64,000 nt of DNA from Pseudorhodoferax soli (GTDB taxonomy: Bacteria > Pseudomonadota > Gammaproteobacteria > Burkholderiales > Burkholderiaceae_C): NCBI RefSeq assembly GCF_003337555.1, contig NZ_QPJK01000005.1, positions 434,001 to 498,000 on the forward strand, in the 5' to 3' direction. Made by a program: the position numbers and the translations under genes. This document shows positions 28,792 to 36,932 of this stretch, piece after piece. The notes beneath the pieces were generated by a model. It saw nothing but the letters and a program-made list of their open reading frames with translations. It was not told the DNA's origin and searched no databases. How positions within the stretch are numbered: position 1 is the stretch's first letter; the number at the start of each line of letters is the position of its first letter.

Positions 28792-29991
28792 TCAGACCGC
28801 CTGCATCAGCGACTGCATCATGTCGTCGGCGGTCGAGATCACCTTGGTGTTGGCCTGGTAGTTGCGCTGCGAGGTCATCAGGTTGACGAGTTCGGAGGTC
28901 ATGTCCACGTTGGACTGCTCGATCGCGCCCACGGTCAGCTCGCCGGCCATGCCGGTGCCCGGCGTGGCGTACAGCGGGGTGCCCGAGGTCGAGGTGGTGG
29001 TCCAGCTGGTGTCGCTGATGGCCTGCAGCGCCTGCTCGTTCGGGAAGGTGGCCAGCGCCACGGTGCCGACCTTCTGCTTCTGGCCGTTGCTGTATTCGGC
29101 GATGACCGAGCCGTCCTCGGACAGCGTGACGTTCACGCGCGTGCCCGAGGCGTAGCCGTTGGGCGCGTTGACCGAGGGGCGCGACTCGCCCGAGTACTGG
29201 GTGGTGCCGGTGTAGTCCAGCGCGATGCTCATGGCGGTGGCGCCGGCCGGCGTGGCGGCCAGCGTCACGGCCGGCACGGTGGCCAGCTTGCCGTCGGTGC
29301 CGAAGTTCAGTGCCTGCGGCGTGCCGTTGGCCACGCCGTCGAAGGTGTAGTGCACCGTCACCTGGTTGGTGGCGGTCTTCACGAAGTACTGGGTCACCGT
29401 GTGCTGGCTGCCCAGCGAGTCGTAGACGACGGAGACGTCCGAGCTGTTGTAGGTCAGCGGGTTGCTGGCGTCGAAGGCAGCGGTGGGCGCGACCCAGTCG
29501 GACGACAGGTTGCTCACGTACTGCATGCGCGAGGAGGCCTGGGCCGCCACCTGGCCGCTGGGCACCTGCAGGTCGCCCATGGCACCCAGGCCGGCGCCTT
29601 CCAGCGGCACGCCGGCGGCGTCGCGCATCACCGCATAGCCCTGCACGCGGCGGTTGGAGGCGTCCACGAGGAAGCCGTCCTGGTCGGTGCCGAAGATGCC
29701 CACGCGCGTGTAGACCTCCACGCCGCTGGCTTCCTTCGTCACGAAGAAGCCGCGGCCCTGCACCATGGCGTCCAGCCCGCGGCCGGTGGTCATGGCGCCG
29801 CCGCCGATGTCGATGCTCTGCGTCAGCGAGTTGATCTGCGCGCCGGCCGGCTGGCTGCCCGCGTAGAGCGAGGCGAAGTTGGCGCGCGTGGCCTTGAAGC
29901 CGTAGGTGCCCGCGTTGGCGATGTTGTTGCTGATGGAGTCCAGCGACGTGTTGATGGCGTTGATGCCGGACAGTGCGATTTCGAAGCTCAT
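28792..29991 (-). CDS. flgE: Flagellar hook protein FlgE
   Basis: A 399-residue hook subunit (E. coli 402). MSFEIALSGINAINTSLDSISNNIANAGTYGFKATRANFAS and the C-terminal QSNVDMTSELVNLMTSQRNYQANTKVISTADDMMQSLMQ form the conserved D0 helices. The middle is Thr/Ser/Ala-rich beta structure. It assembles the flexible universal joint beneath FlgD, with length set by FliK. Confidence 0.96.
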   Translation of the reverse strand: MSFEIALSGINAINTSLDSISNNIANAGTYGFKATRANFASLYAGSQPAGAQINSLTQSIDIGGGAMTTGRGLDAMVQGRGFFVTKEASGVEVYTRVGIFGTDQDGFLVDASNRRVQGYAVMRDAAGVPLEGAGLGAMGDLQVPSGQVAAQASSRMQYVSNLSSDWVAPTAAFDASNPLTYNSSDVSVVYDSLGSQHTVTQYFVKTATNQVTVHYTFDGVANGTPQALNFGTDGKLATVPAVTLAATPAGATAMSIALDYTGTTQYSGESRPSVNAPNGYASGTRVNVTLSEDGSVIAEYSNGQKQKVGTVALATFPNEQALQAISDTSWTTTSTSGTPLYATPGTGMAGELTVGAIEQSNVDMTSELVNLMTSQRNYQANTKVISTADDMMQSLMQAV

Positions 29992-30009
29992 GGCGTTCTC
30001 CTCAGGACT

Positions 30010-30681
30010 TCAGTTGATCGGGGTGGTGGGACGGCCGTGGAAGCCGACGAGGGACGAAGCGGGGACCTGGCCGACACCGGCAACCTGCACCATGGCGGCG
30101 CCGTTGCTGCCGATCTGCACGTTGCCCAGCAGGCCGGTGACGCTGGTGGCCGGCGTCTCTTTGGTGCTGGTCTCCACGCTGAGCGTGTAGGTGCCGGGCG
30201 CGATGCCCAGCGCAACCGGGTCGACCGCGGTGGAGACCGCGCCGATCGGCTTGGTGCCCAGCTCGATGCTGTGCTTCCTGCCGCCCGAGCCGGTCAGCAC
30301 CAGCGTGGTCTTGGTGCTGGGGCTGGACAGCGTGAAATCGACCTGCACGGGTTCCTTGTCCAGCTGCAGCTGGCCGGTCTGCACCGTGACATCGGTGCCG
30401 ACCTGCGAACCGAGCGAGATCACCTGCATGCTGGCCATGGCGCTGGCGCTGGCCGTGCCCTGGTCGGCCAAGAGGCGCAGCGCCTCGACCTGGCTCAGTT
30501 GGGAGAGCTGGCCGACGAAGGCGGCCGGGTCGGTCGGCTCCAGCGGGTTCTGGTTCTTGATCTGCGCGACGAGCAGCTTGACGAACAGGTCGGAGATGTC
30601 GCCGCCGAGCGCGCTGGCGATGCTGGGCAGGCCGGCGCTGGCGGTCTGGCCGGCGGATTGGTTGTTGACGGTGGTGACCAT
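30010..30681 (-). CDS. flgD: Flagellar hook-cap protein FlgD
   Basis: A 223-residue hook scaffold. The N-terminal conserved block LFVKLLVAQIKNQNPLEPTDPAAFVGQLSQLSQVEALRLLAD is followed by the tudor/fibronectin-like region (EPVQVDFTLSSPSTKTTLVLTGSGGR). It caps the hook during polymerisation and is then lost. It is positioned between flgC and flgE with short gaps. Confidence 0.94.
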   Translation of the reverse strand: MVTTVNNQSAGQTASAGLPSIASALGGDISDLFVKLLVAQIKNQNPLEPTDPAAFVGQLSQLSQVEALRLLADQGTASASAMASMQVISLGSQVGTDVTVQTGQLQLDKEPVQVDFTLSSPSTKTTLVLTGSGGRKHSIELGTKPIGAVSTAVDPVALGIAPGTYTLSVETSTKETPATSVTGLLGNVQIGSNGAAMVQVAGVGQVPASSLVGFHGRPTTPIN

Positions 30682-30686
30682 GGGGT

Positions 30687-31106
30687 TCAGCTTTCTCCGA
30701 GGCGCAGCAGCGAAGCCTGCATGGACTTCACGCGCGAGAGCACCTCGACATTGGTCTCGAAGGCACGCGAGGCCGACAGCATGTCGGTCATCTCGGCCAC
30801 CGAGTTGACGTTGGAATAGAAGACATCGCCGTCGGCGTTGGCCAGCGGATGGTCGGGCTCGTGCACGCGGCGCAGCGGCTCGGGGCTCTGCACCACGTCC
30901 AGCACCTGCACGCGGCTGCCGGCCGACTGGGTGCCCTGGCCGAGCTGGGCGATGGCCGCGAACACCGGCTTGCGCGCCCGGTAGCCGTCGGCCTCGGTCC
31001 CGGCGGCGCTCTGCGCGTTGGCCAGGTTGCTGGAGATGGTGTTCAGGCGCACGGTCTGCGCCGACATGGCGGAACCGGCGATCTGGGCGATGGCGCGAAA
31101 ACTCAT
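30687..31106 (-). CDS. flgC: Flagellar proximal rod protein FlgC
   Basis: A 139-residue rod protein. MSFRAIAQIAGSAMSAQTVRLNTISSNLANAQSA and the C-terminal VNSVAEMTDMLSASRAFETNVEVLSRVKSMQASLLRLG are diagnostic. I use ATG 31104-31106, which is preceded by AGGGA; the frame extends to 31139 but the extra residues are not family-like. Confidence 0.95.
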   Translation of the reverse strand: MSFRAIAQIAGSAMSAQTVRLNTISSNLANAQSAAGTEADGYRARKPVFAAIAQLGQGTQSAGSRVQVLDVVQSPEPLRRVHEPDHPLANADGDVFYSNVNSVAEMTDMLSASRAFETNVEVLSRVKSMQASLLRLGES

Positions 31107-31125
31107 GGTGATTCCCTGGTCGCGC

Positions 31126-31488
31126 TCACTGGCCGGCAATGGCCTTGGCCAGGCCCTTGAGCTTCATGTCCACAAAGCGCAGGCTGGTCGCGAAATCGGC
31201 GGCGTTCTGCGAGAACGCGGCCTGCTCCACGCCGAGTTCCACCGTGTTGCCGTCCTGCGATGCATGCTGCGGCAGCCGGTACATCAGCTCGGGCGCGCCG
31301 CTGTCCAGCACCGCGAACGGGTCGTCGCCGCTGGCACGGCTCAGCGCCTGCGCAAAATCCACGTCGCGCGCCTGGTAACCCGGTGTGCTCTCGTTCGCCA
31401 AGTTGGACGCGAGGACCTTGGTACGATCCGCGCGTAGCCGCAAGGCGTCCGCATGCAGGCCCAAAGCCTTGTCGAATTGAAGTCCCAT
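31126..31488 (-). CDS. flgB: Flagellar proximal rod protein FlgB
   Basis: A 120-residue rod protein: DADALRLRADRTKVLASNLANESTPGYQARDVDFAQAL-type N-terminus and SLRFVDMKLKGLAKAIAGQ C-terminus. ATG 31486-31488 is chosen over GTG 31489-31491 because an AAGGGG site is well placed for it. It is the first gene of flgBCDEFGHIJKL. Its 5' end overlaps the start of the divergent flgA, so the two promoters must lie inside each other's coding sequence or share very little space. Confidence 0.92.
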   Translation of the reverse strand: MGLQFDKALGLHADALRLRADRTKVLASNLANESTPGYQARDVDFAQALSRASGDDPFAVLDSGAPELMYRLPQHASQDGNTVELGVEQAAFSQNAADFATSLRFVDMKLKGLAKAIAGQ

Positions 31489-32208
31489 CACATCCCCTTT
31501 CGTCGATCAATCTGGTCGTGCGTGCTGGCCATCGGCCTGCCGCTGGTGGCGCTGGCAACCGTGCCCGCGCGTGTCGAAGACCTGGTCGAGCAGGCCGCGC
31601 GCGACTGGCTCGCCGGGCAGGCCGATGCCCGCGGCCTGGCCGAGCCGGTGTTCGAGGTCAAGGCCGTGGCCCGGCTGCCGCAGCCCCTGCCGCCGTGCGC
31701 TGAAGCGCTCACGGTGGACGCACTGGAAACCCGCTCGGCCGCGCGGATGCGCTTCGCCGTGGTCTGTCCGGGCACCGATGGCTGGCAGCGCGAGTGGACG
31801 GTGCGGGCCGCGGTCTCCGCGCTGGTCGTGGTCGCCGCGCGCGACGTGCCGGCCAACCGTGCACTGCAGGCCGAGGACCTGGCCATCGAGCGGCGCCAGC
31901 TGACCGACCTGGCCGGTGCCGTCACGCTGCCCGAGGACGCCATCGCGCAATCGAGCAACCGCACGCTGCGCACCGGCCAGGCGCTGCACGCGCGCTGGCT
32001 GTCGGCGCCGGTGCTGGTCAAGCGGGGCGACAGCGTGACCATCCGCGCGCGCAACGGCGGCGTCGAGGTCAGCGCGGCCGGCGAGGCGCTGGAGAACGGC
32101 AGGGCGCGCCAGGTCGTGCGCGTGCGCAACACCACCACCGGCAAGGTGATCCGGGCCAGGGTGCTGGAAGAGGGGTTGGTCGAGCCGGAAAGCATGGGCG
32201 GTTCCTGA
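31453..32208 (+). CDS. flgA: Flagellar P-ring assembly chaperone FlgA
   Basis: About 251 residues from ATG 31453. After a signal peptide (SIWSCVLAIGLPLVALATVPA), the C-terminal SAF domain is clear: VVAARDVPANRALQAEDLAIERRQ, LRTGQALHARWLSAPVLVKRGDSVTIRARNGGVEVSAAGEAL and ARVLEEG. FlgA assists P-ring formation in the periplasm. The start is ambiguous, since the first 20 residues lie over the flgB start on the other strand and internal TTG/GTG starts would shorten that overlap. It is the only plus-strand gene in the flg block. Confidence 0.9.
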   Translation: MQAQSLVELKSHHIPFRRSIWSCVLAIGLPLVALATVPARVEDLVEQAARDWLAGQADARGLAEPVFEVKAVARLPQPLPPCAEALTVDALETRSAARMRFAVVCPGTDGWQREWTVRAAVSALVVVAARDVPANRALQAEDLAIERRQLTDLAGAVTLPEDAIAQSSNRTLRTGQALHARWLSAPVLVKRGDSVTIRARNGGVEVSAAGEALENGRARQVVRVRNTTTGKVIRARVLEEGLVEPESMGGS

Positions 32209-32218
32209 TGCGGCCGGC

Positions 32219-33046
32219 TCATTCGGCCGCGCCGCGGGCCTGCACCTGGCGCACCACGCGGGCCAGCTTGGCCGCGTAGTCCGGGTCGGTGGCGTAGCCG
32301 CCGCGCGCCAGCCCCTGGGCGAAGGCCGCGGCGTCGCTGCCTGTGTTCAGCGCTTCCTGGTAACGCGGGCTGCTCTGCAGCAGCTGCGCATAGTCGCGGA
32401 AGGCGCTGGCATGGTCCGGGTAGGCGCGGAAGGCCTCGGTGGTCTTCTGCGCCGCGCCGTCCTCGTACTCGGTGGTCAGAGCCTGCACGCTGGCGCCACG
32501 CCAGCTGCTGTTGGCCTTGATGCCGAACAGGTTGTGGCTGTCGCCGCCGTCGGCGCCCCGCAGCGGGCGCCGGCCCCAGCCCGACTCCAGCGCGGCGTGC
32601 GCGGCGACGAGCTCCGGCGCCACGCCCAGCGCGGCACCGGCTTCGCGCGCCCACGGCGTGATGGCCTGCAGGAAATCGCGCTGCGCGGCGGCGGGCACGG
32701 CCTGGCCGGGCGCCAGTGCTGCCGTGCTGGCCGTGCCGGATGTGCCGGAAGACGCGCGGGGCGTGCGGGCCAGTCCCGGCGTGAGCAGGGGCAGGGCGCT
32801 GCCCTGCGTATCGGCCACCGCCGTGGCCTGCAGCGCGGCCATGCGGCGCAGCAGGCCCTCGGTGCCCATCACCGGCAGTTCGCTGTGGCTCCAGCCGTTG
32901 CGCACCAGGTCGCCGATCTCCGTCTCGGCGCTGCGCATGGCATTGGCAAAGCTGGCGGCCTGCACCCCACCGCCGCTGGCGGCCAGCGGCTGCGTGGGCG
33001 CCAGCGGGCGCAGAGCGCGCAGCGAGGTCGATTCAGGCGTCTGCAT
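32219..33046 (-). CDS. Stand-alone flagellar glucosaminidase (FlgJ C-terminal domain type)
   Basis: A 275-residue protein. Residues about 125-275 form a glucosaminidase/lysozyme-like domain: RDFLQAITPWAREAGAALGVAPELVAAHAALESGWGRR, DSHNLFGIKANSSWRG, TTEYEDGAAQKTTEAFRAYPDHASAFRDYAQLL and GGYATDPDYAAKLARVV. This is the domain usually fused to the rod-cap half of FlgJ, with the catalytic Glu expected in ALESGWG. The first 120 residues lack the rod-binding motifs and look disordered, and no signal peptide is obvious, so export through the flagellar apparatus is the likely route. It overlaps flgN by 14 bases and converges with flgA. Confidence 0.88.
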   Translation of the reverse strand: MQTPESTSLRALRPLAPTQPLAASGGGVQAASFANAMRSAETEIGDLVRNGWSHSELPVMGTEGLLRRMAALQATAVADTQGSALPLLTPGLARTPRASSGTSGTASTAALAPGQAVPAAAQRDFLQAITPWAREAGAALGVAPELVAAHAALESGWGRRPLRGADGGDSHNLFGIKANSSWRGASVQALTTEYEDGAAQKTTEAFRAYPDHASAFRDYAQLLQSSPRYQEALNTGSDAAAFAQGLARGGYATDPDYAAKLARVVRQVQARGAAE

Positions 33047-33515
33047 AGAGCGGGTCCTCGGTGCCGTGCAGCACGCGCGTCAGCAGCACATGCTGCTCGG
33101 TCAGCAGGCGGGCGTTGCGCAGGTTGCGGGCCTTGCAGTCGTGCACGGCCTGCTCCAGCTGGTCCCACAGCGCCTGCACGCCGGCGCGCTGCGCAGCCGG
33201 CCACAGCGCCACCAGCGCAGGCACGGTGGGCACGCCACCGCCCTGCAGCCGGGTGAGCAGGCCATAGCGGAACTGGCGGCGCGCGTCGATGCGGTCGACC
33301 ACGGCCACGATGCCGGCCGCCACCGACTCCATCGCCTGCGCATCGTGGCGCAGCGCGCTGGCGAACTGTTGCTCCAGCAGTTCCTGCAGTTCTGCGTAGT
33401 CCGCCAGGTCGGCCTGCACGTCGCGCAGCAGCCGCTCGACGGCCGCACGCGGCAGCGCGCGCGCAGCGCCGGTGGTTGCGGACTGCGCGTCGCGGGTGGC
33501 GCTGGCCAGGGTCAT
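33033..33515 (-). CDS. flgN: Flagellar export chaperone FlgN
   Basis: A 160-residue helical protein. LLRDVQADLADYAELQELLEQQFASALRHDAQAMESVAAGI and the C-terminal LLTEQHVLLTRVLHGTEDPLYAD fit FlgN, the chaperone for FlgK and FlgL. Its start overlaps the flgM stop (ATGA), and flgM-flgN pairing is the usual order. Confidence 0.85.
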   Translation of the reverse strand: MTLASATRDAQSATTGAARALPRAAVERLLRDVQADLADYAELQELLEQQFASALRHDAQAMESVAAGIVAVVDRIDARRQFRYGLLTRLQGGGVPTVPALVALWPAAQRAGVQALWDQLEQAVHDCKARNLRNARLLTEQHVLLTRVLHGTEDPLYADA

Positions 33516-33796
33516 CCCGCGCTCCCGTGGTAGCGCTCGATCAGCGCGGCGAGCTTGCCGGCGTCGAAGCCGATCTCGCCACGCTCCAGCGCGGCGCGGA
33601 TCTCGGCCACGCGCGCGGCATCGACTTCGGGCATCTGCTGCAGCTGCGCGCGTGCCGTGGCGAGCAGTGCGCCAGCGGCCGAGGCGCCGCTGCCGGCGGT
33701 GGCGGCTGCCGGCGCGGCAGCCGGGGCGGCGGGTGCGGCAGGCGCAGCAGCCGGGGCGGGCGGGGTGGCGGGCGTGCCGTTGCTGGTGATCTTCAT
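33512..33796 (-). CDS. flgM: Anti-sigma-28 factor FlgM
   Basis: A 94-residue protein starting MKITSNGTP at ATG 33794-33796, with GAGGATT upstream. A low-complexity Ala/Pro stretch (residues 9-36) replaces the usual unstructured export region. The C-terminal half (ARVAEIRAALERGEIGFDAGKLAALIERYHG) is the conserved sigma-28-binding helix pair. FlgM holds FliA until the hook is complete and is then exported. Both its partner fliA and the chaperone gene flgN are in the same transcription unit. Confidence 0.9.
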   Translation of the reverse strand: MKITSNGTPATPPAPAAAPAAPAAPAAAPAAATAGSGASAAGALLATARAQLQQMPEVDAARVAEIRAALERGEIGFDAGKLAALIERYHGSAG

Positions 33797-33831
33797 GCGC
33801 AATCCTCGGGTTCTGGTTTCCATGGCCGTTC

Positions 33832-34836
33832 TCAACGCGCGACCAGGCGGTCGCGCAGGGCCTGCAGCGCGCTGCGTTCGGGAATCACCGCGTCGGCGCC
33901 GGGCGCGAACAGCGTGTTGCCCGCGGGCGGGCCGAACATGGTGCGGATGGCCTGGGCGTGTTCGCTGGTCAGCACCAGCAGCTCGATGCGGCGGTTCACG
34001 TCGGCGTCGGAACGGGTCAGGTCCAGCGGCGCGCGGTCGGCCATGCCGACGACCTGCAGCACGCTGGTGGTCGGCATGCCGCCGGCCATCATCTGGAAGC
34101 GGGCGGCCATGGCGCGGTTGTTGGACAGCGACCAGTTCGACAGCGCGCCGGGGTAGCTCTCCACGCCGGCGAACGGCGTGGAATCGGTGTGGCCCACGAT
34201 GAGCATCTGGTTCTCGACCTGCGCGAACACCGGGCCGAGCTGGCGCAGCAGCTTGCGGAAGCGTTCGGTCGGGTAGGCGTTGCCGCGCTCGAACATGCCG
34301 AAGCGGTCGGTGTCGTGCAGCAGCACGCGCAGGCCGTAGGGCGTGACGATGTTCTGCAGGTTGCTGGCCAGGCCGGTGTCGTCGGCCATGCGCGTGATGA
34401 CCACGGCCAGCTCGCGCAGGTCGGCGGCGGTTTCGTAGCGGCGCGCGGGCGGCTGGTCGGGCTGGGTCTTGTTCGGCTGCTCGGGCTTGTTGGTGTCGCC
34501 GTTGGCGTAGGCACGGCGCGGCTGCAGGGTGTCGCTCTGCGCCGGCACGGGCTCGCGCGGGATCAGGCTGCCGCGCTGCTGGTCGATCTTGGCGACCATG
34601 CTGCCGCCGTCCTCGAACATCTTGCCGCCCTGGACGCGCCGCAGGTCTTCGGCGGTCTGCTCGGAACTGCGCGCCGCCAGGATCCACAGCACCAGGAACA
34701 GGCACATCAGCGCCAGCACGAAATCGGCGAACGCCACCTTCCAGGCGCCGCCATGGGCCTCGTCGTGCCCCTTCTTGGACACCTTCTTGATGATGGTGGC
34801 GTGGCCCTTGTCGCGGCCGGCGGCGGCAGTGTTCAT
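33832..34836 (-). CDS. motB: Flagellar stator protein MotB
   Basis: A 334-residue stator subunit. A basic N-terminus leads into one membrane helix, AWKVAFADFVLALMCLFLVLWIL, with the proton-binding Asp at about residue 38. The OmpA-like peptidoglycan-binding domain (LIVGHTDSTPFAGVESYP...NWSLSNNRAMAARFQMM...ADVNRRIELLVLTSE) follows. The protonatable Asp suggests proton rather than sodium drive, but this alone is not decisive. It overlaps motA (ATGA). It is equivalent to lafU by position. Confidence 0.93.
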   Translation of the reverse strand: MNTAAAGRDKGHATIIKKVSKKGHDEAHGGAWKVAFADFVLALMCLFLVLWILAARSSEQTAEDLRRVQGGKMFEDGGSMVAKIDQQRGSLIPREPVPAQSDTLQPRRAYANGDTNKPEQPNKTQPDQPPARRYETAADLRELAVVITRMADDTGLASNLQNIVTPYGLRVLLHDTDRFGMFERGNAYPTERFRKLLRQLGPVFAQVENQMLIVGHTDSTPFAGVESYPGALSNWSLSNNRAMAARFQMMAGGMPTTSVLQVVGMADRAPLDLTRSDADVNRRIELLVLTSEHAQAIRTMFGPPAGNTLFAPGADAVIPERSALQALRDRLVAR

Positions 34837-35735
34837 GCGCGGTCGCCGGCACGCCGGGCTGGTTCGGGTTCGCCGCCGCCGGTCAGGGCATTGATCCAGC
34901 CCTCCAGCTTGGCGAAGCTCGGCTTGGTGTTGAGCTGCACGAGGCGCCGGCCCGCGTCGATGGCCAGCAGTGGCGGCTTGCCGGCCACGTGCGTGACGAT
35001 GACCACCTTGACGATCTCCAGCATGGACTGCTCCTCGGCCACCAGCTGCTTCATCATGTTGCACATGGGGTCGAGCAGGCAGTAGCACATGAAGATGCCG
35101 ATGAAGGTGCCGACCATGGCCGCACCGACCTTGGCGGCCACCTCGGCCGAGCCAGCGCCTTCGCCGATGGCGGCCATGGTCATCACGATGCCCAGCACAG
35201 CGGCCACGATGCCGAAGCCGGGCATGGCCTCGGCGATCTTCTGCAGCGACTTCTGCGGCTGGTTCAGCTCTTCGTGGATGGCCTCGATCTCGTGGTCGAG
35301 CACGCCTTCGAGCTCGTGCGCGCTGATCTTGCCCATGGCCATCAGGCGGAAGTTGTCGACGATGAAGGCCAGCAGCTTGGGGTCGGCCAGCACCAGCGGG
35401 TAGCGCTTGAACATGTCGCTTTCCTGCGGTGCCTCGACGTGGGCGTCCAGCGCCTTCAGGCCACCGGCGGCGGTCTGCAGCAGCTCGTACATCAGGAGCA
35501 GCAGCTGGCGGTGGAACTCGTTGCCGTCGCGCCGCTTTCCAAGGCTGTGGCGCACCTGCAGCCACATCTCGGTCAGCACGTGCTTGGGGTTGCCGATGAC
35601 CAGCGCGCCGGCACCGGCACCGCAGATGATGACGATTTCGACGGGTTGCCAGATGACGCCCATCTGGCCGCCGTGGAACATGAAGCCCCCGAACACGGTG
35701 ACGGCGATGATGAGCAGGCCGACGAGAAATTGCAT
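34833..35735 (-). CDS. motA: Flagellar stator protein MotA
   Basis: A 300-residue inner-membrane protein with four membrane segments. MQFLVGLLIIAVTVFGGFMFHGGQMGVIWQPVEIVIICGAG and the MPGFGIVAAVLGIVMTMAAIGEG...KVGAAMVGTFIGIF block, which includes the conserved prolines, identify it. It conducts protons with MotB to drive the rotor. Position after fliA corresponds to lafT. Confidence 0.95.
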   Translation of the reverse strand: MQFLVGLLIIAVTVFGGFMFHGGQMGVIWQPVEIVIICGAGAGALVIGNPKHVLTEMWLQVRHSLGKRRDGNEFHRQLLLLMYELLQTAAGGLKALDAHVEAPQESDMFKRYPLVLADPKLLAFIVDNFRLMAMGKISAHELEGVLDHEIEAIHEELNQPQKSLQKIAEAMPGFGIVAAVLGIVMTMAAIGEGAGSAEVAAKVGAAMVGTFIGIFMCYCLLDPMCNMMKQLVAEEQSMLEIVKVVIVTHVAGKPPLLAIDAGRRLVQLNTKPSFAKLEGWINALTGGGEPEPARRAGDRA

Positions 35736-35756
35736 GGTGTGGGATTCCGGGAGGGG

Positions 35757-36473
35757 TCAGGCTTCCTTGAGGAAGTCCTTCATCTTGCGCAGCGCGCCCT
35801 TGTTGATCTGGCACACGCGGGCGTCGGTCAGGCCCAGCACCGCGGCGATCTCCTTCAGGCTCAGGTCGAATTCGTAGTACAGCTGCACCACGCGCTGCTC
35901 GCGCGCGTCCAGCACCGCCAGCGCCTGCTCGATGCTGCGCCGGGTCATCAGCGCGGCCTCGGGCGACTGGCCCTGCGAGGGCAGGCGGTGCAGCTCCTCC
36001 ACGATCTCGTCGAAGCTGACCAGCATCTCGGCGTTCTCGGCCAGGCGGTGCTCCTGCAGTTCGTCGGCGCTGATCTGCAACGCTGCCTGCAACTCGGCCT
36101 CGTTGGGCGCATGGCCGAGCTTGCGCGTGAGCGCGCGTTCGGCATCGCGCAGCTTGTGGCTGTCCTGGCGCACGCTGCGCGGGCGCCAGTCCTGGCGGCG
36201 CAGCTCGTCCAGGATGCTGCCGCGCACGCGCAGTGCGGCGAAGGAGGCGAACTTGGCGTCGGGCTCGCCGTAGCGGCGCAGCGCCTCCAGCAGGCCCATC
36301 AGGCCGATCTGCTCCATGTCCTCGCGGTCGATGGCGCCACCGATCTGCGAGGAGAGTTGGCGCGTGATGCGCTTGACCAGCGGCAGCCAGGCCAGCAGGT
36401 GCTGCTGTTCGAGCGCGGCTGCGCCGCGCTCTGCAGCTCCCTTCAGTTCGGCGTATCCGTCGCGCAGGTCCAT
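35757..36473 (-). CDS. fliA: Flagellar sigma factor sigma-28
   Basis: A 238-residue sigma-70-family protein. Region 2 (IGGAIDREDMEQIGLMGLLEALRRYG...FASFAALRVRGSILDELRRQDW), region 3 and the region 4 helix-turn-helix (LYYEFDLSLKEIAAVLGLTDARVCQINKGALRKMK) are intact. It should transcribe late genes such as flagellin, none of which lies in the window. Its location between fliL and motA is the lafF-lafS-lafT arrangement of lateral flagella. Confidence 0.94.
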   Translation of the reverse strand: MDLRDGYAELKGAAERGAAALEQQHLLAWLPLVKRITRQLSSQIGGAIDREDMEQIGLMGLLEALRRYGEPDAKFASFAALRVRGSILDELRRQDWRPRSVRQDSHKLRDAERALTRKLGHAPNEAELQAALQISADELQEHRLAENAEMLVSFDEIVEELHRLPSQGQSPEAALMTRRSIEQALAVLDAREQRVVQLYYEFDLSLKEIAAVLGLTDARVCQINKGALRKMKDFLKEA

Positions 36474-36476
36474 TGC

Positions 36477-36932
36477 TTATTCGATGATCAGCTTGCTGAT
36501 CAAGGCCTCGGCGAAGGGTTGCTCGATGCTGTCGGCGGTGTAGCGCGCCTTGTAGGCGGCGTTGACCTCGGTGGTCAGCTGCTCGATGGTCAGCGCGCCG
36601 GCCTTCTCCAGCGTGAACTCGGAGAGCGCCTTCACGGTCACGCTGCGCAACAGCGGCAGCTGGTCCTTGACGGCTTTTTCCTTGACCAGGTCGTCGGCCT
36701 TGAAGACCACGTCCACGGCCATGTAGTGGGCCAGCGGGTCGCCCGCCTGGCTGCGCAGCATCACGATGACCTTGTCCATGGAGACATAGCGGAAAGTCGA
36801 GGGCTTGGGCGGCGGCGGGGCCTTGGCCTCGGTGCTGTGCCCGCGCTGCCACCACCAGAAGCCGCCGCCGGCCGCGCCCGCGGTCAGCAGCACGGCGCCG
36901 GCGATGATGGCGATGAGCTTGCCTTTGGTCAT
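36477..36932 (-). CDS. fliL: Flagellar basal-body-associated protein FliL
   Basis: A 151-residue single-pass membrane protein. The N-terminal helix (LIAIIAGAVLLTAGAAGGGFWWW) is followed by a Pro/Lys linker and the FliL domain (FRYVSMDKVIVMLRSQAGDPLAHYMAVDVVFKADD...LPLLRSVTVKALSEFTLEKA). FliL rings surround the stator and support torque. The start overlaps the fliK stop (ATGA). Confidence 0.9.
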   Translation of the reverse strand: MTKGKLIAIIAGAVLLTAGAAGGGFWWWQRGHSTEAKAPPPPKPSTFRYVSMDKVIVMLRSQAGDPLAHYMAVDVVFKADDLVKEKAVKDQLPLLRSVTVKALSEFTLEKAGALTIEQLTTEVNAAYKARYTADSIEQPFAEALISKLIIE

